From Emiliania huxleyi CCMP1516 (Eukaryota; Haptophyta; Isochrysidales; Noelaerhabdaceae), in NCBI RefSeq assembly GCF_000372725.1, contig NW_005198305.1:12495-45810 (forward strand): DNA of 33,316 nucleotides, read 5' to 3'. Numbering within the stretch: the stretch's first letter is position 1; every line of letters starts with the position of its first letter. This document shows, piece after piece, positions 1-8,347 of the stretch. A program made the translations under genes and the position numbers. A model generated the notes under the pieces. It was not told the DNA's origin, searched no databases, and saw nothing but the letters and a program-made list of their open reading frames with translations.

Positions 1-1374
1 GCACGTCGATGGCCAGTGGGTGAGGACGAGCTGCGGGGACACGGTCGGTACTTTGGGCTCTCACCTCTCCTCGTCTCTGCAGGCGGTGCACTGGAGGCCG
101 CGGGCTACTCAGGCCACCTTTGCGGGCGACTACTACGCGTTCCGCCTCGCCGAGCCCGCCCGCCACTACCGCTCGCGAGTCGAGCTGGTCAAGGCACTCG
201 AAGCGGAGCTGATACCGGACCCGTGCTGCCTCGCCTCAGACCTGTCGCGGTCTTGTTCTGTCAGGCGCTCTCCGACTCGAGCGCTCCGCCCCTCGCGCCA
301 CCCGCGCCCGCGCCGCCACCCGCGCCCGCCTTCGAGACCCCCGCCGCCACCGCCGCCGCATCTGCCGCCACTTGCTGCGAGTGCGGCACTTTGCTCGACG
401 ACGAGGCGGGCGAGGTGATGGCGCCCTCCGTCGGGTGCGATGCCGACGGCTGCTCGCGCTGGGCGTGCCTGGCGTGCGCCGGCTTCAGGAGCGAGGCGGA
501 GGCGGGGCGCAAGACGTGGTTCTGCACGCTTCACGCGCCGGCAGTGGCGGTGGTGGCGGAGGCGGAGGGTTTGCGCTTGCACCTCTCGAGCAGCAACAAC
601 ACCGGCTACAAGGGCGTGATCGAGCAGGCCCCTGGCCGCTTCCAGGCGCGGCGCAGGGTGGACGAAAAGCATATCTCTATCGGCTACTTCGACACAGCGG
701 TGGAGGCGGCGGTGGCGTACGCGCGCGCGGTCGGCGAGTACCAGCCTCCTGCGGTGGCGACAGAGGCGGAGGGCTTGCGCTTGCACCTCTCGAGCAGCAA
801 CAGCACCGGCTACTTAGGCGTGCGCAAGCAGGTGTCGGGCCGCTTCAAGGCGCGGCACAAGGTGGACGGCAAGGAGGTCTACATCGGCGGCTTCGGCACC
901 GCGGTGGAGGCGGCGGTGGCGTATGCGCGGGCAGTCGGTGAGGACGGGTCGGCGGCGCCGCCGCGCCCCGCGAAGCGCCCGCGCGAGTCTGCCGCTGCGC
1001 CCGCGCTAGAGCCCGCCGCCCCTTCCTCCGCTCCCGCCGCCGCCGCCGCCGCCGCCGCCGCCTCCTCCTCCTTCTTTGCCCCTCCCGCGCCCTCCCTGCC
1101 TCCGAGCCGCCTCTTCGAGCTCCTGCCCGACGGCCGCACCGTCCACAAGGAGGCGCCTCCCAACAATGGCGGCATGGCGGCCGTCGCCGAGGCGCTCGGG
1201 CGCATCGGGCTGCAGTCCTACGCCGCCGCGTTTGACTCCGAGGGCTTCGACGACATCGAGTTTCTGCTCGGGCTGGACAGCGCCGAGCGGGCCGCTGTGG
1301 CCACGGCGACGGGCATGGACGCGAAGCCGGGGCACTCGGGGAATTGGGTCAAGTTCGGCTTCGGGGAGCCCTGA
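1..1374 (+). CDS. AP2/PHD-like/SAM nuclear regulator, 5' end outside window
   Basis: Probably a DNA-binding chromatin or transcription regulator. From about 83 to 222 one frame reads GDYYAF...HYRSRVELVKAL, which resembles the end of a methyl-CpG-binding (MBD/TAM) fold; an exon before it is cut by the window edge, with an intron near 20-82 (GTGAGG...CTGCAG). A frame change near 222-264 implies a second short intron whose donor I could not fix. From 265 the frame is open to the TGA at 1372: a Cys-rich PHD-like finger (about 373-537, CCEC, CDADGC, ACLAC, WFCTLH), then two AP2/ERF domains (about 571-741 and 775-945, each with the TGY-GV and GRF-AR signatures and a shared end AVEAAVAYARAVGE), a basic patch (PAKRPRE, possible NLS), a poly-Ala/Ser tract, and a C-terminal SAM-like domain (1174-1371). 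The two AP2 units are a recent duplication by their similarity. AP2 and SAM calls are firm; PHD and MBD calls are weaker. Confidence 0.8.
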   Translation, partial: ARRWPVGEDELRGHGRYFGLSPLLVSAGGALEAAGYSGHLCGRLLRVPPRRARPPLPLASRAGQGTRSGADTGPVLPRLRPVAVLFCQALSDSSAPPLAPPAPAPPPAPAFETPAATAAASAATCCECGTLLDDEAGEVMAPSVGCDADGCSRWACLACAGFRSEAEAGRKTWFCTLHAPAVAVVAEAEGLRLHLSSSNNTGYKGVIEQAPGRFQARRRVDEKHISIGYFDTAVEAAVAYARAVGEYQPPAVATEAEGLRLHLSSSNSTGYLGVRKQVSGRFKARHKVDGKEVYIGGFGTAVEAAVAYARAVGEDGSAAPPRPAKRPRESAAAPALEPAAPSSAPAAAAAAAAASSSFFAPPAPSLPPSRLFELLPDGRTVHKEAPPNNGGMAAVAEALGRIGLQSYAAAFDSEGFDDIEFLLGLDSAERAAVATATGMDAKPGHSGNWVKFGFGEP

Positions 1375-2046
1375 CACACACCTATACGCATTCCCTGCCG
1401 TGCGCTGTGCTTCCCTTTTAGGTTCGATACAATCTAAGTGTAGGTGACATTTCGATTCAGGTTGTTGTTCTGACTGAGCCGGCGTTCTCTCTGTATGTCT
1501 CTGTGTACCTACTGGGCTGGGTTTTTAGGCATTGTGGGGTTGGCACTCCCACCGACCCTCATGACCTCCTGCGGTCTCTGAGATGGACACCAGTGGGTGT
1601 GGGACCACAGCCAGGATACACTCGAAGGCTGGGTAAGCAGTAGAGGTCGATACTCGACGCGTCCCACATGGTCTGTGTCGCTGTCGGCACGCTGTCGACA
1701 GGACGTCGAGCGACACCGGTGGCAGTGCCACCCAGGAGTGGTCGGGCGTCTCCCGTCATGAGAGAGCCACCATGTGATCCGTATGATGGTTCCTGACAAC
1801 CGCCTCAGTCAACTTTCGTCACAGTTCCCGCTCTGAGAGGAGCTGCGGGTCAGTTCGACAGCTGGAGCTGTGTCGCCGGCGTGCGGCGGCCTGCCTCCGG
1901 AGGTGCCTCTGAGGTGGACATTTTTTGGTCACCGGGAGAGAACGCGTTCGAATTTTCACTCCGGAACTTCAACTCCGCACGCGCACCGGCCAGGGCTACA
2001 ATAGTGCCAGTGAGGCGGAGGCGCGAGTCGGAAGGCCGCGACCGTC
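1375..2046. other. Intergenic, no gene seen
   Basis: Contains the 3' flank of the AP2 gene. Several short open frames occur here, but none shows a domain, and base composition drifts toward non-coding. I see no RNA gene. A frame open from 1881 on the plus strand runs straight into the repeat that follows and is not considered coding. Confidence 0.5.
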
Positions 2047-2520
2047 AAGTGTCCTCTCTCGAGGTTCTCGAGGTGGATATCCTTTGGCCGCGTTGGGTAG
2101 CGAGGATTGGTGTAACCCGAGCCACGGAGGCGTGTTTTCTGATGGCCGACCGTCAGTGCACGGAGTTGCCCCTTCTCCGACTGCCCCGGCTAGTTCACGG
2201 GTTTCGCGGGTGTGACCCCATGCGTCAAACCCGAGACCTAGCGCGGGTGGGTTGGAGGGGCCTCGGAAAGGCGCGCAAGCACGCCCTACGTCTTCCCCTC
2301 CTCCCCATCGGGCCGCATGAGCGGCCACGCCTCGCAGATTCGTTTCCGCGCCTGGGTCAGGCGCGCGGGGCATCCCCCGGGTCGCTCGACCAGCGATCCG
2401 AAGAGTGGCCGCTATGCGAAGGAAAGAGTGGGGCCCTCGACGCCTCAGTCCGGCCCTCCGAGGGGGGAAGGGAATTGCGGGGTCCCCTCGGGCGCCTCAG
2501 TTCGGCCCTCCCAAGTGTCC
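2047..2520 (+). mobile_element. 458-bp dispersed element, copy A, with 8-bp target duplication
   Basis: The block 2055-2512 is repeated in inverted orientation at 4654-5109 with only a few differences. Copy A is flanked on both sides by AAGTGTCC (2047-2054 and 2513-2520), the footprint of an insertion event. The left end carries a self-complementary CTCGAG motif next to GGATATCC. The two ends are not inverted repeats of each other and there is no poly-A tail, so the class is unresolved: a short non-autonomous DNA element (8-bp duplications are typical of hAT) or a SINE-like element are both possible. Long open frames exist in several frames on both copies; they look like by-products of GC richness because the repeat itself explains the conservation. 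Confidence 0.72.
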
Positions 2521-3232
2521 CTTCGTTTTCCTACAATCGCTGTGAACCCAGCCACGTAGCTCTGATTGTGTTAGTTATGCCCGTGGGTGTTTGCTTTTTT
2601 GTACAGATCGGTCGATCTGTGCAACAGAGCGGAGATGTCTTTCGAGCCCGATCTCTGCTCGACCCGGATCCGATCCGCCGGATGAAAGAAAAGGACTCCA
2701 GCGACGAGAAGAATTTTACAACTCTCTCTCTCTCTCACAGCAGACAGGCTCGACACAAGTGCGGACTGGCGTGTGCTAGCACTAACACAGTATCGTCGAC
2801 CCACAGAGACTGCTCTTCTGTAGGTGGAGCCGACAAACGCCGGCCGGGTCGGCCCCGCCGCCCCCATCGCCGCCGCCGGGGCGGCGGCGGCCTCGGCGGA
2901 CCATCCGGCGCGCCGCGAGCCCGACGGGGAGGTGTTCACCACCCCTGGCTCCTCACCCCGCCACGCCTTCGTGCAGACGCCGTGGCACCCACCTCAGACG
3001 CCGCTCGGACTCGGTTGACGGCCACCCAAGTGCTTGGCTCGTGCCCAGCCGACCGGCAGGCGAGATTCCCACTCACTGCTAGGCTAATCTCGGGCTGTCC
3101 TGCGGCGGTGTGGTGCCGTGAGGGGCGCCGCCCCCAAACCTACGATCGTTAGTACCGCGCGGGGGCAGTGCATTAATTCTGTCAAAAATCCAAATCTGCT
3201 CCGTGGGATGTATTGGGCTAGGATCATGCGTC

Positions 3233-3296
3233 CAGGAGGCCCCCCATGCGTGCCGTAACGATCGACAGCGACTGGCTACTCTGTTCACGTTCACCC
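3233..3296 (+). repeat. Direct repeat, copy 1 (partner 3641-3736)
   Basis: A block containing GAGGCCCCCCATGCGTGCCG, followed by CGTAACGATCGACAGCGA and GGCTACTC then TGTTCACGTTCAC, recurs at 3641-3736. Between the last two parts the second copy carries about 25 extra bases including TTAAGGGC and GCCCTTA, themselves an inverted pair. The copies lie about 410 bp apart and could be the ends of a small element or a local duplication. Confidence 0.65.
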
Positions 3297-3640
3297 CTCC
3301 TAAACCGCATAACCTCGATACATGAGGTACGAACACAGTCGAGCACGACCATGGACACAGTCGACCGGTGATGCGCGGGCGGAGTGGGGGCGAGGGGCGA
3401 GCGTCGGCGATGCGATTCCATCATGTGTGCACATGTGTGCGTTGACGCGCGCGCGCACCGACGCAGAGCACGACCCGGCCACGAGGGTCGCCAAAGCAAA
3501 ACAGCGTAAACGCATCGAGGAGAAAGCCCGACGCCGAGATCGCTCCCTGGGTGGCCTCGGCGCAGCGTGCTGCCGCGCTTGCTCGGCGGGCAGTCGATTG
3601 TTGTGTTGTGGCGGGCACTGCTATTGAAAAGGATTAGCTT

Positions 3641-3736
3641 CCGGGAGGCCCCCCATGCGTGCCGTAACGATCGACAGCGATCTGGCTACTCTTAAGGGCG
3701 TAGAGCCCTTACTACTGTTCACGTTCACACCCTTCT
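3641..3736 (+). repeat. Direct repeat, copy 2 (partner 3233-3296)
   Basis: Second copy of the block at 3233, with a roughly 25-bp internal insertion that holds an inverted TTAAGGGC/GCCCTTA pair between CTACTC and GTTCACGTTCAC. Confidence 0.65.
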
Positions 3737-4392
3737 TTTTATTCACACCCTTCTTGCGTCCCGCCGTTGCAACTGCCATGTCACGGCCGGTCGGCTGCAG
3801 CTCTCGCCTCGCTGGCGGCGCGGTCTGGTGCCGCGGCGCCCAGCTCTCCTGTGGGCTCGCGGCGGCTCGCCGCCGCGGTGCCAAACAATGTAATCGGTCC
3901 AGATTCGTCCCGGCGTGCCGCCGGTGCCGCTTCCTCGCCAATTTTTGGCTCGACCAGTTTGTCGACAAAACTGTGCCAGAGCCCCTGCTGCTCGACTGAG
4001 CGGCGGAGCCGGCCCGTCGCGGCCGAGGTGTGATGCGCCAGCACCGGGGCAACAAAGCGGGACCATTTCCGGGCCGTCTCGAGCAACCTCAAATTTTGAT
4101 GATTTCATGACCGCCACTTTGCTGCACACTTTGACCTCAACCCGCGGCCGGCTGCGCGGCTCTCCGAGCGCGAGAGGAGTCGTCTACGAGGCGGCGGCGA
4201 GCGCAGGCGGCGGCGGCGCGGCGGCGCGGCGGCGGATCGCGGCGCAGACAACGGCAGCAATCTGCGGCAGGCTGCTGCCTACTGCTACAGCAGCTGCTGC
4301 TGCTGCTGCTGCTCCGCCGCTGCCGATTGTGGACACGATTCCCCCGATCACCCCGCCCGCCCGCTCCGCCCCGCCCGCCCGCCTCTCCCCGC

Positions 4393-4430
4393 TTGCCCGC
4401 CCGCCCGCCCGCCCGCCCGCCCGCCCGCCC
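4393..4430 (+). repeat. CCCG tetranucleotide microsatellite
   Basis: Uninterrupted run of GCCC/CCCG units. It creates repetitive Pro-Ala-Arg readings in all frames, which explains the apparent coding here. Confidence 0.9.
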
Positions 4431-4653
4431 GACCACCCATTCCCATCACCATCTCACATACCTTCATATAGGCGCTCGAGACCTCCTCTCGCTGCCTACT
4501 CGCTGCCTCGAGGGAGGAGGGGAAGAGGTCAGGCAGCATTCAATTGCGCTTGGCGCGAGGCCCCTCCCCGAAAGGCAAGTTTTAGACCCATGAAACCGAG
4601 ACCCCTCCCCCCCCGCCCCGATCCCCCCACCCCCTTGCTCCCCTCCCCCCCTC

Positions 4654-5109
4654 GGGAGGGCCGAACTGAGGCGCCCGAGGGGACCCCGCAATTCCCTTCC
4701 CCCCTCGGAGGGCCGGACTGAGGCGTCGAGGGCCCCACTCTTTCCTTCGCATAGCGGCCACTCTTCGGATCGCTGGTCGAGCGACCCGGGGGATGCCCCG
4801 CGCGCCTGACCCAGGCGCGAAAACGAATCTGCGAGGCGTGGCCGCTCATGCGGCCCGATGGGGAGGAGGGGAAGACGTAGGGCGTGCTTGCGCGCCTTTC
4901 CGAGGCCCCTCCAACCCACCCGCGCTAGGTCTCGGGTTTGACGCATGGGGTCACTCCCGCGAAACTCGGGAACTAGCCGGGGCAGTCGGAGAAGGGGCAA
5001 CTCCGTGCACTGACGGTCGGCCGTCAGAAAACACGCCTCCGTGGCTCGGGTTACACCAATCCTCGCTACCCAACGCGGCCAAAGGATATCCACCTCGAGA
5101 ACCTCGAGA
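4654..5109 (-). mobile_element. 456-bp dispersed element, copy B, inverted relative to copy A
   Basis: Near-identical to 2055-2512 in reverse orientation, so the pair forms long inverted ends about 2.1 kb apart with the CTCGAG/GGATATCC end facing outward on both sides. I could not find a target duplication around this copy: the left flank is a C-rich run, the right flank reads ACACCCTTCT. Because copy A has its own target duplication, the two are more likely independent insertions than the two ends of one transposon. Confidence 0.7.
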
Positions 5110-5204
5110 ACACCCTTCTTAAATAAAGGAGAAAATACCCTTCGGCGCACACCTCCTAAACAGCAGGGCGGTCGCGACCTCGGCTCGCTCCTCTCCGGCC
5201 CGAC

Positions 5205-6256
5205 GTGCGGGAGCACGTCGCTCGCGGCCCGGCTCGACGCGCGGCTCGAGACCGGCGACCAGGACACGCTGCTGACCTGTGGGCCGCGCGCCACGGGCAG
5301 GCCGAGGCGGCGCGGCTGCTGCTCGAAGCTGGCGCGAGCGTCGGGGTGACTGGCAGCAAGCAAGCTAATCCACTGACGTTGCCTGTCATGCTGTGCAGCA
5401 TTGCTCCGGCGAGCAGCAGCAGTAGGGCTCGCGCTGAGCCGCCGTGGCCACTCGTCGACAGCTGCGGCGGGGCGCCCGTGCCGAACGCGCCAGCCCTGGT
5501 CGATGGAGCAACCGAGCTTCTCACCTGCCGCGTCAAGGGCTTCTATCCCTTCCCAGAGAGCGAGGGCGGCGGCGGGCTCGCTCGCTGGCTATTCCGGGAC
5601 ACGCACCAGGCGGTCGCGGTCCGCTCGAGGAGACGCTCTCCCGTCGCGTGCGAGAGCTCTTCGCTGCTCATGGACTTTATGACCCGCGGCGGGGCGGCGC
5701 ACCCGGTGTGGTGGAGCGAGCCCGTGCAGTGGCACGTCCTCCTCGGCGGCGGCATCGACGGCGAGGTGCGCCTGTGCGAGTCACGAGAGAACAGGCAGAT
5801 GGAGAGGAGACAGGCAGGCACTGATGAGATGCACCTCGCCTGACACACACCACACTCCGGTCGCGAGGTGCGGCTACGTGCGAGCGGCTCCGCCGTCCCC
5901 GCTGGCTCCAAGCTGGCCGCCGTGCGCGACTTCGCGGCGGCGTACGACGAGCGCCCCCTCTCGCTCTACAGCGGCAACTGCCGCGTCTTTTGCGCGCGGG
6001 TGCGACGCGAGGTGTCTCTGCCGACGCGCGGGAGGTTCACGCACAGCCTCACACACCCCGGAGGCACAGGCCCGGCTGCTAGGTCGCGAGGCTCAACAAC
6101 GCTGACCTCTCGCGGCCCGCGCGGCAAGCGGCGGAGGCCGCGGCAGACGCGCGGCTCGCCCTGTCCCTGCTGCACGCTGGCGCGCTCCCCGCGCTATACC
6201 CGGCAGTCGCGCTCGCCCTTTGCTGGGAGGGCCTTTTGGGGGGCGGTGGCTCGTGA
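5205..6256 (+). CDS. Ankyrin fragment plus Asn-Cys motif (LRAT/PPPDE-like) protein
   Basis: The frame open from 5205 begins with an ankyrin-like helix pair (AARHGQAEAARLLLEAGASV, about 5286-5345). Further on it contains VWWSEPVQWHVLLGGG (His at 5733) and then, after a predicted 102-nt intron (5766-5867, GT-AG, phase 0), LSLYSGNCRVFCARVRRE with the Asn-Cys pair at 5976-5981. A second intron (6012-6082, GT-AG, phase 0) leads to a last exon ending at the TGA 6254-6256 with hydrophobic LALSLLHAGALPALYPAVAL. A His followed by a downstream NCxxF/C motif is the pattern of LRAT, PPPDE and related papain-like folds; family membership is my inference. The first exon limits are unsure: a second frame also looks partly coding at 5620-5700, and the ankyrin part may belong to a decayed neighbour. 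The intron at 5766 is flanked by a direct repeat (see findings). Confidence 0.55.
5766..5867 (+). other. Predicted 102-nt intron bounded by direct repeat
   Basis: GCGAGGTGCG occurs at 5761-5770 and 5863-5872, and similarity continues through CTGTGCGAG versus CTACGTGCGAG. The donor GT and acceptor AG sit at the same point inside each copy, so removing the intron joins the exons in frame and without net change. Confidence 0.6.
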
Positions 6257-6627
6257 GGGCCTAGGCCTAGCCCCGACGCCAGTGCAGCGCCGAGGGCTGA
6301 AGCGCCGCGGCCCGGCGCCTGAGCCCTTGCGCCTGAGCCGCGCAGCACGCGCAGCAGTATACGTTACGTAGAGGCCTACCCAAGCTAGCTAGACGGTGGA
6401 GAGCATTTGCTTACGTTTCATGAGAAAACAGCGAGCTGTGTGTGAGACCCACCTCGCTCTCCCTGACAAGAAATAGCGCGGCGACCGTTGCGGCTCGCGC
6501 GACTCTCACTCTCCCTCGGACAAGAGTAGCGCGGCGCGACCGTTGCGGCTCGCGCGGCTCAAATCCAGCTCTGCGTTGTGCGATCGGTGGTCGGTAGACT
6601 GGGAGCGCCGTGTCCGACCGAGCCGGA
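6257..6627. other. Intergenic, no gene seen
   Basis: Convergent space between the NC-motif gene and the small minus-strand gene. A duplicated phrase (GCGCGGCG.GACCGTTGCGGCTCGCGCG, near 6475-6500 and 6530-6558) is the only structure noted. Confidence 0.45.
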
Positions 6628-7038
6628 TCACGCGATGCGTTTGCTGCCCCTGTATGCAACGAGAGCGTGCAAAGTGTAGCCGACCGCGACGCCGGCCAGG
6701 GCGGCCAGAGCCCTGTCTCCGTGGCGTTCCCCGAGAGCGTCCTTGGCCTTGTCGAAGCAGAACTCTCCGGTGGCCTTGACGTGCTCAGCCGCGCGAGCGA
6801 CGAGGGCAACCACCTCCTGCACCTTTGTGCTGGCTTCGTGTGCCTTCTGGCTTCGTGTGGCTTCGTGTGCGACGCTGTCGCCCGGGTTATCGACATCGGT
6901 TTGCAGCGGCGTCGACGGCACGTCCACAGCGGCGGCCGAGTCCTCGATCAGCTTGAGGAGGTCCTTGGAGGACATCGTGTCACGTGTCAGCACAAGGGAC
7001 TTTGTAAGCACGAGCAGGTGTTGCTGTGTCAACGACAC
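6628..7038 (-). CDS. Small helical protein, unknown
   Basis: Open frame of 136 codons. The more likely start is the internal Met at 6975 (MSSKDLLKLIEDS), giving 115 residues. The middle is a charged, probably helical stretch (KAHEASTKVQEVVALVARAAEHV) and the end is hydrophobic (ALAALAGVAVGYTLHALVAY) before a basic tail, suggesting a tail-anchored or peripheral membrane protein. I do not recognise a family. Amino-acid composition is balanced (not the R/P/A shadow type of the overlapping plus-strand frames), which is why this strand was chosen. Confidence 0.6.
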   Translation of the reverse strand: MSLTQQHLLVLTKSLVLTRDTMSSKDLLKLIEDSAAAVDVPSTPLQTDVDNPGDSVAHEATRSQKAHEASTKVQEVVALVARAAEHVKATGEFCFDKAKDALGERHGDRALAALAGVAVGYTLHALVAYRGSKRIA

Positions 7039-7360
7039 AACAACTGAATCAGCAGGGGATTCCCCCGCCCAAGCCGTGAATGAGCGAGCGTATAAGGCCA
7101 GCTTTACTCTTCCTTCAGAAAATCAGCGTCGCCCGAGAATTCGCCGCGAAACCCGGTGACACTGAGCCGCGCCCGCTCGGGCGGCTTTGAGGCCGAGCGA
7201 GTCGATGCCGGTCGAGTTGATGTAGAGCATAGCCTTGCCGGGGAGCGGGGTAGCGGGCAATTTGCTCGTTCGTGGCCAAAATCTCGAGCTCGAGGGAGGT
7301 CTCGTCGGTGAAGGCCAGGTGTGATGAGCCCGTCGCTCGATATTTTATGTCGGTCCGGTT
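7039..7360. other. Upstream region between the small gene and the Sly1-like fragment
   Basis: Would hold the minus-strand promoter of the small protein and possibly earlier Sly1 exons. On the minus strand near 7200 one frame reads KAMLYINSTGIDS, slightly ClpP-like, but too short to call. Confidence 0.35.
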
Positions 7361-7411
7361 CTGGATGCTCTCTCGCGGGACTTGGTACGCAACGACATGG
7401 GGTCGGCGTTC

Positions 7412-7515
7412 CAGGTCGTCGCTTCCGACGTCGACGAGCGGTTAATCAGTGAATCAATCGCTTGAGAAGGAGTGGTTATCAATCAGGTCGTCGCTTCCGA
7501 CGTCGACGAGCGGTT
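7412..7515 (+). repeat. Perfect 32-bp direct repeat around a 40-bp insert (intron D1)
   Basis: 7412-7443 and 7484-7515 are identical (both start CAGGTCGTCGCTTCC). The 40 bp between them are AT-richer than the flanks. If spliced as GT-AG at the shared CAG|GT the intron is 7415-7486, 72 nt. Confidence 0.9.
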
Positions 7516-7597
7516 GCAGCAGTACCGCAAGGCGTTGGACCAGGTCAGCGCTTCATGAGTCCAGTGCCCGCCAGTCAGGACTCCCTTTTGCTCGTTC

Positions 7598-7689
7598 AGG
7601 CGATGGAGGAGATCAGCGCGGGCAATTAGTTAATTAACTAGTTAATAGCCGTAATTAATTGATAGGCGATGGAGGAGATCAGCGCGGGC
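7598..7689 (+). repeat. Perfect 26-bp direct repeat around a 40-bp insert (intron D2)
   Basis: 7598-7623 and 7664-7689 are identical (both start AGGCGATGGAGGAG). The 40-bp insert is almost pure AT (TTAGTTAATTAACTAGTTAA). Splicing at the shared AG|G would use a GC donor: intron 7600-7665, 66 nt. Confidence 0.9.
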
Positions 7690-7760
7690 GGCGCGAGGCG
7701 GAGGCGCTGGGCAACGCAACCAAGGCGCTGCAGTCGACGATTGCTCAGCTGCCGGAGCTG

Positions 7761-7899
7761 CAGGAGAAGAAGCGCTTGCTCGGCATGCTGCACACCATCA
7801 TCTAGTTGAGTCATGAATGCGCCTATTAACTAATCAGGAGAAGAAGCGCTTGCTCGACATGCACACCATCATCTAGTTGAGTCAGGAATGCGCCTATTG
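7761..7899 (+). repeat. ~65-bp near-perfect direct repeat (D3) including the stop codon
   Basis: 7761-7826 and 7835-7899 match apart from a 3-bp deletion and a few changes; both start CAGGAGAAGAAGCGCTTGCT and both include the TAG stop. Period 74 bp. Splicing at the shared CAG| would need a GA donor (7764-7837). Confidence 0.85.
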
Positions 7900-8089
7900 A
7901 GCACTTGAGCACTGGATAGGGTCGATTCCGCATGGTACGGGACCCCTCGATCGTCTCGCCCTCCCTCACTGGTGTGGTCATTGGGGGGGGTCATAACAAA
8001 CACGGTACAGGATCGAGGTGCACGCTGCCGAAGCAGTGTCGTCCCCCCTCTCCCCGACGGCGATGGCGGTGTGACCGATCGAGCTACAA

Positions 8090-8316
8090 TGGCTGCAAAG
8101 GGGATTTTCGCGTTTTGTTTTTTATTCAGGGTTTTGCAACTGATTCCGTTTGCAACAAACGGAATCAAGAAAAGAAGGATCCCGAAAGCGGGCGGCGTCT
8201 CGTGCTCGACCGCAGGCGTGCAAGACCAGGATCGCCGTCCCGGCGCGAGATGCAGCCGGGCTTGCCGTCGTCCAGCCCTTTTTGCTTCGGCTCGTCGTCA
8301 GCGACGCGCCAGTCCT
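8090..8316 (+). repeat. Dispersed repeat copy 1 (partner 25360-25570)
   Basis: Shares with 25360-25570 a block starting TGGCTGCAAAGGGGATTTTC and ending CGACGCGCCAGTCCT, with small indels. Inside is a perfect 12-bp-stem hairpin (TGATTCCGTTTG, loop CAA, at 8141-8167), intact in both copies. In the second copy the same block forms the 5' part of a long coding frame; here the frame closes at once, so this is a truncated copy. Confidence 0.85.
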
Positions 8317-8347
8317 ACGAGCCTATTTCTTGTAATGACTAACATCC

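Larger units (their letters stand above)
2521..4653. other. Repeat-rich spacer between the two inverted copies, no convincing gene
   Basis: Holds a short CT microsatellite (about 2721-2738), a duplicated block (listed separately), a GCT run near 4285-4316 and a CCCG run near 4393-4430. Several frames stay open for 80-270 codons but are arginine/proline/alanine-rich shadows without domains. Confidence 0.45.
7361..7875 (+). pseudogene. SLY1: Sly1/SCFD1-like Sec1-family C-terminal fragment
   Basis: Sly1 binds the ER-Golgi syntaxin and promotes SNARE assembly in vesicle fusion. Here only a late segment is present: LSRDLVRNDMGSAFQVVASD, then ERLQQYRKALDQ, AMEEISAGG, NATKALQSTIAQLPELQ and EKKRLLDMHTII followed by a stop. 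Known Sly1 proteins have the same order, with the LPEL-KKRL-D-HT signature, and then continue well beyond this point, so the C-terminal part is missing. The fragment is cut by four predicted introns: 7415-7486, 7544-7599, 7600-7665 and 7764-7837. Three of these are bounded by long direct repeats of exon sequence. Removing the last one gives LLDMHT, closer to the family than the unspliced LLGMLHT. One frame change near 7685-7700 is not explained by splicing. It is either a decaying copy or the visible part of a gene with unusual introns. Confidence 0.68.

Noticed and set aside
1405..1445. T-loop-like GGTTCGATAC suggesting a tRNA
   Set aside because: No 5-bp T stem, no acceptor or anticodon arm around it.
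2055..2512. Possible ribosomal RNA fragment
   Set aside because: I could not match any conserved rRNA core motif, and the block has an insertion-type target duplication.
1881..3152. 423-codon open frame on the plus strand, similar to a 299-codon frame at 4464-5363 on the minus strand
   Set aside because: The similarity is fully explained by the two copies of the mobile element; both frames run through unrelated flanks and carry no domain.
7170..7330. ClpP-like LYINSTG phrase on the minus strand
   Set aside because: Seven residues only, with frame breaks on both sides and no catalytic context.
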